This document shows positions 60,789-64,000 of a stretch of 64,000 nt of DNA, one piece after another. Position numbers and translations under genes: made by a program. Positions within the stretch are counted from its first letter, which is position 1. Each line of letters opens with the position of its first letter. Location: NCBI GenBank assembly GCA_000727475.1, contig KL647296.1, forward strand, positions 1,036,865 through 1,100,864, given 5' to 3'. The stretch comes from Sarcocystis neurona. Taxonomy: Eukaryota > Apicomplexa > Conoidasida > Eucoccidiorida > Sarcocystidae. The notes under the pieces were generated by a model. The model saw nothing but the letters and a program-made list of their open reading frames with translations. It was not told where the DNA came from and searched no databases.

Positions 60789-63700
60789 ACTAGCCACTCT
60801 TCTGCTGATGCGTGGCATGAAAGTTGCGGTTACAAAACTAGTGGGCCCGCGACGAGAGATGAAGCGGCCGGCTAGCCATCCAGCAACGAGAAGATACGGC
60901 AGTCGCGAAGTTCCGCAGGAGGCAGGGCAGCGGTGGTGGGGCAAAGCCACCACCAGCACAAGCAGAGGCGTGGGCTCTCTACGAAAGGAGCAAGATACCT
61001 CGCTGTGTCAAACGGAAAAAGCAAGGACGGCCAAGCGACCGGGTGTTCGAGGAAACAGGCTGCTGCGAAGCTGAATAAGACATCTCTCTTACGAAAGCAT
61101 TCTTCCCGGGTGAGGTTCTGAAAAAGATTACTCCGGGTGATCTAAGTAAGAGGTAGGGCGAGATACTACAGATGAGGAGGCGGACATGCAGAGAGCGACG
61201 TAGGTGATCTGGAATACACTACTACGGCAAAAAAAGGCCAAATAACCAATTTAGCCGTACCAGCTCTTTAGGTGAAATAAGGTTACCCAAAAGTGATTGA
61301 AGAGAGAGGTACGCCAGGTACTAGACAGAAGAGGGGACAATCGCACCAGCGGGACTACATTAACTACAGGAAGGATGAAGGCTGACATGGAGGGAAGACC
61401 TTAGGTCTTACAGAAATGGAAGAGGGAGGCACAAGACGGGACGAGAAAAGGCATTAGCGGAACTCAAAATGACGCTTTGGCGCACATTTCCGTAATAGCC
61501 AACAAATACAAGACCCTGGGAGGACATGGAGCTGGTAGAAAATGGCCTTCGACCGAAGCGTTCTGGTGGGTGACTGCATGTTTTTGTAGGCACGTAGAGA
61601 AAAAATAGGAAAAAAGGGAGAAAAGACGGCACAAGTCGACCAAAAAAGACAACGGCTTGTCGAGGGCAAACGGTCAGACTTGTTTACCGCAGCAGAGGCC
61701 CGCAGCCCACATAGAGAAGTTGAAGACTGACCTCAGAAAGAGGGAACTCGGGAAGAGATAGGAAACGCGCACCGCGCATAGAAGCGTCGGCTAGCCTTTT
61801 GGTAAAACGCCGTGAATTCTCGTGTTGGCTTTCAGTGTGAAATCTCGCGGCGGGTAAGCGCACCGCACAGGGCGAAGCAGTAGGTGGGGACATGCCTTAG
61901 AAGAGGCGAGGTGCAGCGCAGATAGTGCACTAATATGTATGCAGGTGGAGGGAAACTGCGGAAAGCACATAAAGGAAAAGACTATGCAAGGGAAGCAGAG
62001 CATGCTAACGTACACCAACAAAGAAGTTTTCATGTGCACAGTTGCGAGTAACTACGCATGGAGAAGTAGATCTCACACAGACAAGACGAGACATCACATC
62101 GAGGTACTATCGATACAAAGTCTAGAGATCTACGGCAAACCGTACAGCGAAAGCCAGTTCTTCCGTATCAAAAGAGACTCCAATTTTGTCAGTTGCATGT
62201 TGCGTGTGCCAGGAGGCGACGCCGCGCTCTTTTCGCGGTCAAACATGCGCTGGTAGTGCGGTCTCCTGCACAGTTCACCATACTGTGCGGCTCGCCAATG
62301 ATACCAGACAAACCATGATACATTGCCTGAAGGAGGATGGATCTGCCTGAGTGTGGCAGATTTCGTAGACAATAGGCAAAGCGCAGAAAGCCGGCAACGT
62401 GGACAGTTGCACTCCAGTGTGCGTCACATGTGTGTGGCCCCAGAGGATCGGTCCGTCTGAGAACTGAAATGGGAGTTTTGTCTCCCTTTGGACGCATATC
62501 TATAGTGTGGGGCACAGAAAACACTGTTTGATTCCTTCCTTCATTCGACGTCTGGATTCAGTATTGAAGCCGTGAGGGAAAGACGGACTAGTAATCCACC
62601 AGCGCACCGTCGCATCTGTCGTAAGTGCTACCGTGGCACGCGGAACCCCCTTCTGTGGACAACCTACTTTTTACATTCTGTAGAGGACAGATTTATCAGA
62701 AATAGAAACATGCATGGAACCGTTAGGATGTTCATTCTTTCGGGGACACTTCATCAGAAGGACACGTGTCCGCCAGTTTCTGCCGGTGAGTGGGCACGGC
62801 GAAAGTGCACCCTTCGTTGTGTGCTTGAGGCCCCGACAGCCAGTGGGCTGATAATGGTCATCAGATAAAGGACGGAGAGCACACGAACCGAGAAAACTTA
62901 CTAGTAAAAGTTACACGACCGACAGCGTGAATGTAAACGGGTTTTCTTGCGCATACAGACACCACGCATATGGTGGGCACTGTGGTGTGACTGTCCGTAA
63001 AAATACAAAGGAATAGATATTTATATGTCCGCATCCGTATGTTCGAATGTGCTCACATTTTGGCACACCGACGTGACCTGTCTAGACTGTGGATAGGACG
63101 TGCACAAGACCAAACATCTGGATGGGTCCAGACAAGGTTTTCCTGCTGAAGCGCACAACAGGTGCTCACCAGGCAGCGAAAGCATTGACCTCGAAACACC
63201 CCTGCTGCTTCGTGACCCTAGCGTATCGGAAACGTGAGTTCACGCCTCATGTGCAGCATTTAGTGTTCGATTGCTCAGTACGAGCCCTGAAACCTAGGAT
63301 CGTGAGGTACAGGTACGCCAGTGGGCAGGAACGGTGTCTGATCATAGTGCCTGTACAATGGGCTGTCAGGACAAACGCAGTAAGCTGAAGAAGGCAACCG
63401 CCGACGAGGAAGGAGGCAGCATGCTGGCAAAGTAAAGATGAGCTTGTGCGGGCCCAACATTGTTGATGCCGGTTTTTTTAAGATCAGCAGCTTCCTAGGG
63501 CAGCACACTACCAGTCTGCGGTTGTCGGCGTTGAGGTCCGATGAGGAAGAGACTAAGTCGAAGCCTTCATTTAGTCGGCACAACTATGCAGGAGCGCTCT
63601 GGGCGCCCTGGCTTAATTTCCGCAAGCGTAGCAACAGAATGCCTGCGTTGCCTGCGACATCCCAAAAATAACTGTCAGTCTCCCAACGGTCGGCGGTGAA

Positions 63701-64000
63701 CCGGCGGGAAGCAAAGCACCAGACCGTAACTCGCTGTATTTGATGAAAGAACTACCGTGATTGTACGCACGGAACAATCGGCGTGCCTCGTAGCAAGCGC
63801 CCGCTTGGTTAAGAGCAGTAGGAGATACTGCTCAAATTTCAAACAAAGCGTCATACGCAGGCTTTGTGGCGGAGCGGTTCCTCCATCCGCGACACAGTAG
63901 CTCTTGAACACTGTACGCGTACCAACCAGCAGACCGGTTTCTCCCTACCGGGCTAATAATGAATAAATATGACTGCCGGTTGTTTTCGTAGAAGGCAAAC

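Larger units (their letters stand above)
59875..64000. other. Right-hand flank, no gene supported
   Basis: Open frames are all below about 112 codons, and none has a signature or a good acceptor/donor pair. Around 60119-60397 (minus) a basic frame reads LLNLYRRKTRTNNSAVPRGR and could be an upstream exon of the minus gene, but no clean splice pair was found. Part of 60800-61680 is purine-rich on the plus strand. TA/CA microsatellites are much rarer than in the rest of the window. Confidence 0.5.

Noticed and set aside
60800..63911. Retroelement or basic-protein frames at the right edge
   Set aside because: All frames are short, and no reverse transcriptase, integrase or zinc-knuckle motif is visible.
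1..64000. tRNA genes
   Set aside because: I looked by eye for T-loop GTTCGA-type motifs with matching stems on both strands and found none that fold; a tRNAscan run would settle it.

Overview
The window looks like nuclear DNA of a coccidian apicomplexan, most likely an Eimeria- or Cyclospora-like organism. This is inferred from three things: many short exons in a sea of introns, imperfect CAG/AGC/GCA trinucleotide runs that code for Gln, Ser and Ala inside exons, and very many TA/TG/CA microsatellites between exons. There is no operon structure, no rRNA, no CRISPR array and no convincing tRNA or transposon gene. Base composition is roughly balanced by eye. I could not run a search, so species and family names are inference.

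Left part (1-37.4 kb, + strand): one very large gene cut off at its 5' end by the window. I could chain 24 exons between 214 and the stop codon at 37363-37365. Every junction agrees in reading phase. The sum is 5,022 coding bases (1,673 residues) in a 37.2-kb span, so about 86% of the gene is intron. The protein has about 14 WD40-type repeats, enough for two seven-bladed propellers. Disordered Ser/Gln/Ala insertions sit only in the second half. One intron appears to be of the GC-AG class.

Middle (37.4-44.7 kb): the gap between two convergent genes. It holds no gene I can support. It has TA and AG microsatellites and a long CA/TACA-rich tract at about 42.2-43.9 kb.

Right part (44.7-59.9 kb, - strand): a second very large gene. 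A chain of eight exons from 58469 down to the TAA at 44683-44681 agrees in phase and gives 2,738 residues. Five less certain upstream exons could begin the protein with a hydrophobic leader at 59870. The order is: a possible membrane-targeted, aromatic-rich N-terminus; a 1,230-residue acidic and Gln-rich disordered exon; a paired transmembrane segment and a coiled coil; Ala/Pro-rich disordered exons with polyproline and a DPF motif; and a C-terminus carrying NPF. I recognise no known family. It is the best candidate here for something undescribed.

Far right (59.9-64 kb): upstream DNA with no gene I can support, but with two perfect hairpins.

The genes are convergent neighbours and nothing in the sequence shows that they work together. 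Both have unusually long pyrimidine-rich zones, up to more than 1 kb, in front of several 3' splice sites.
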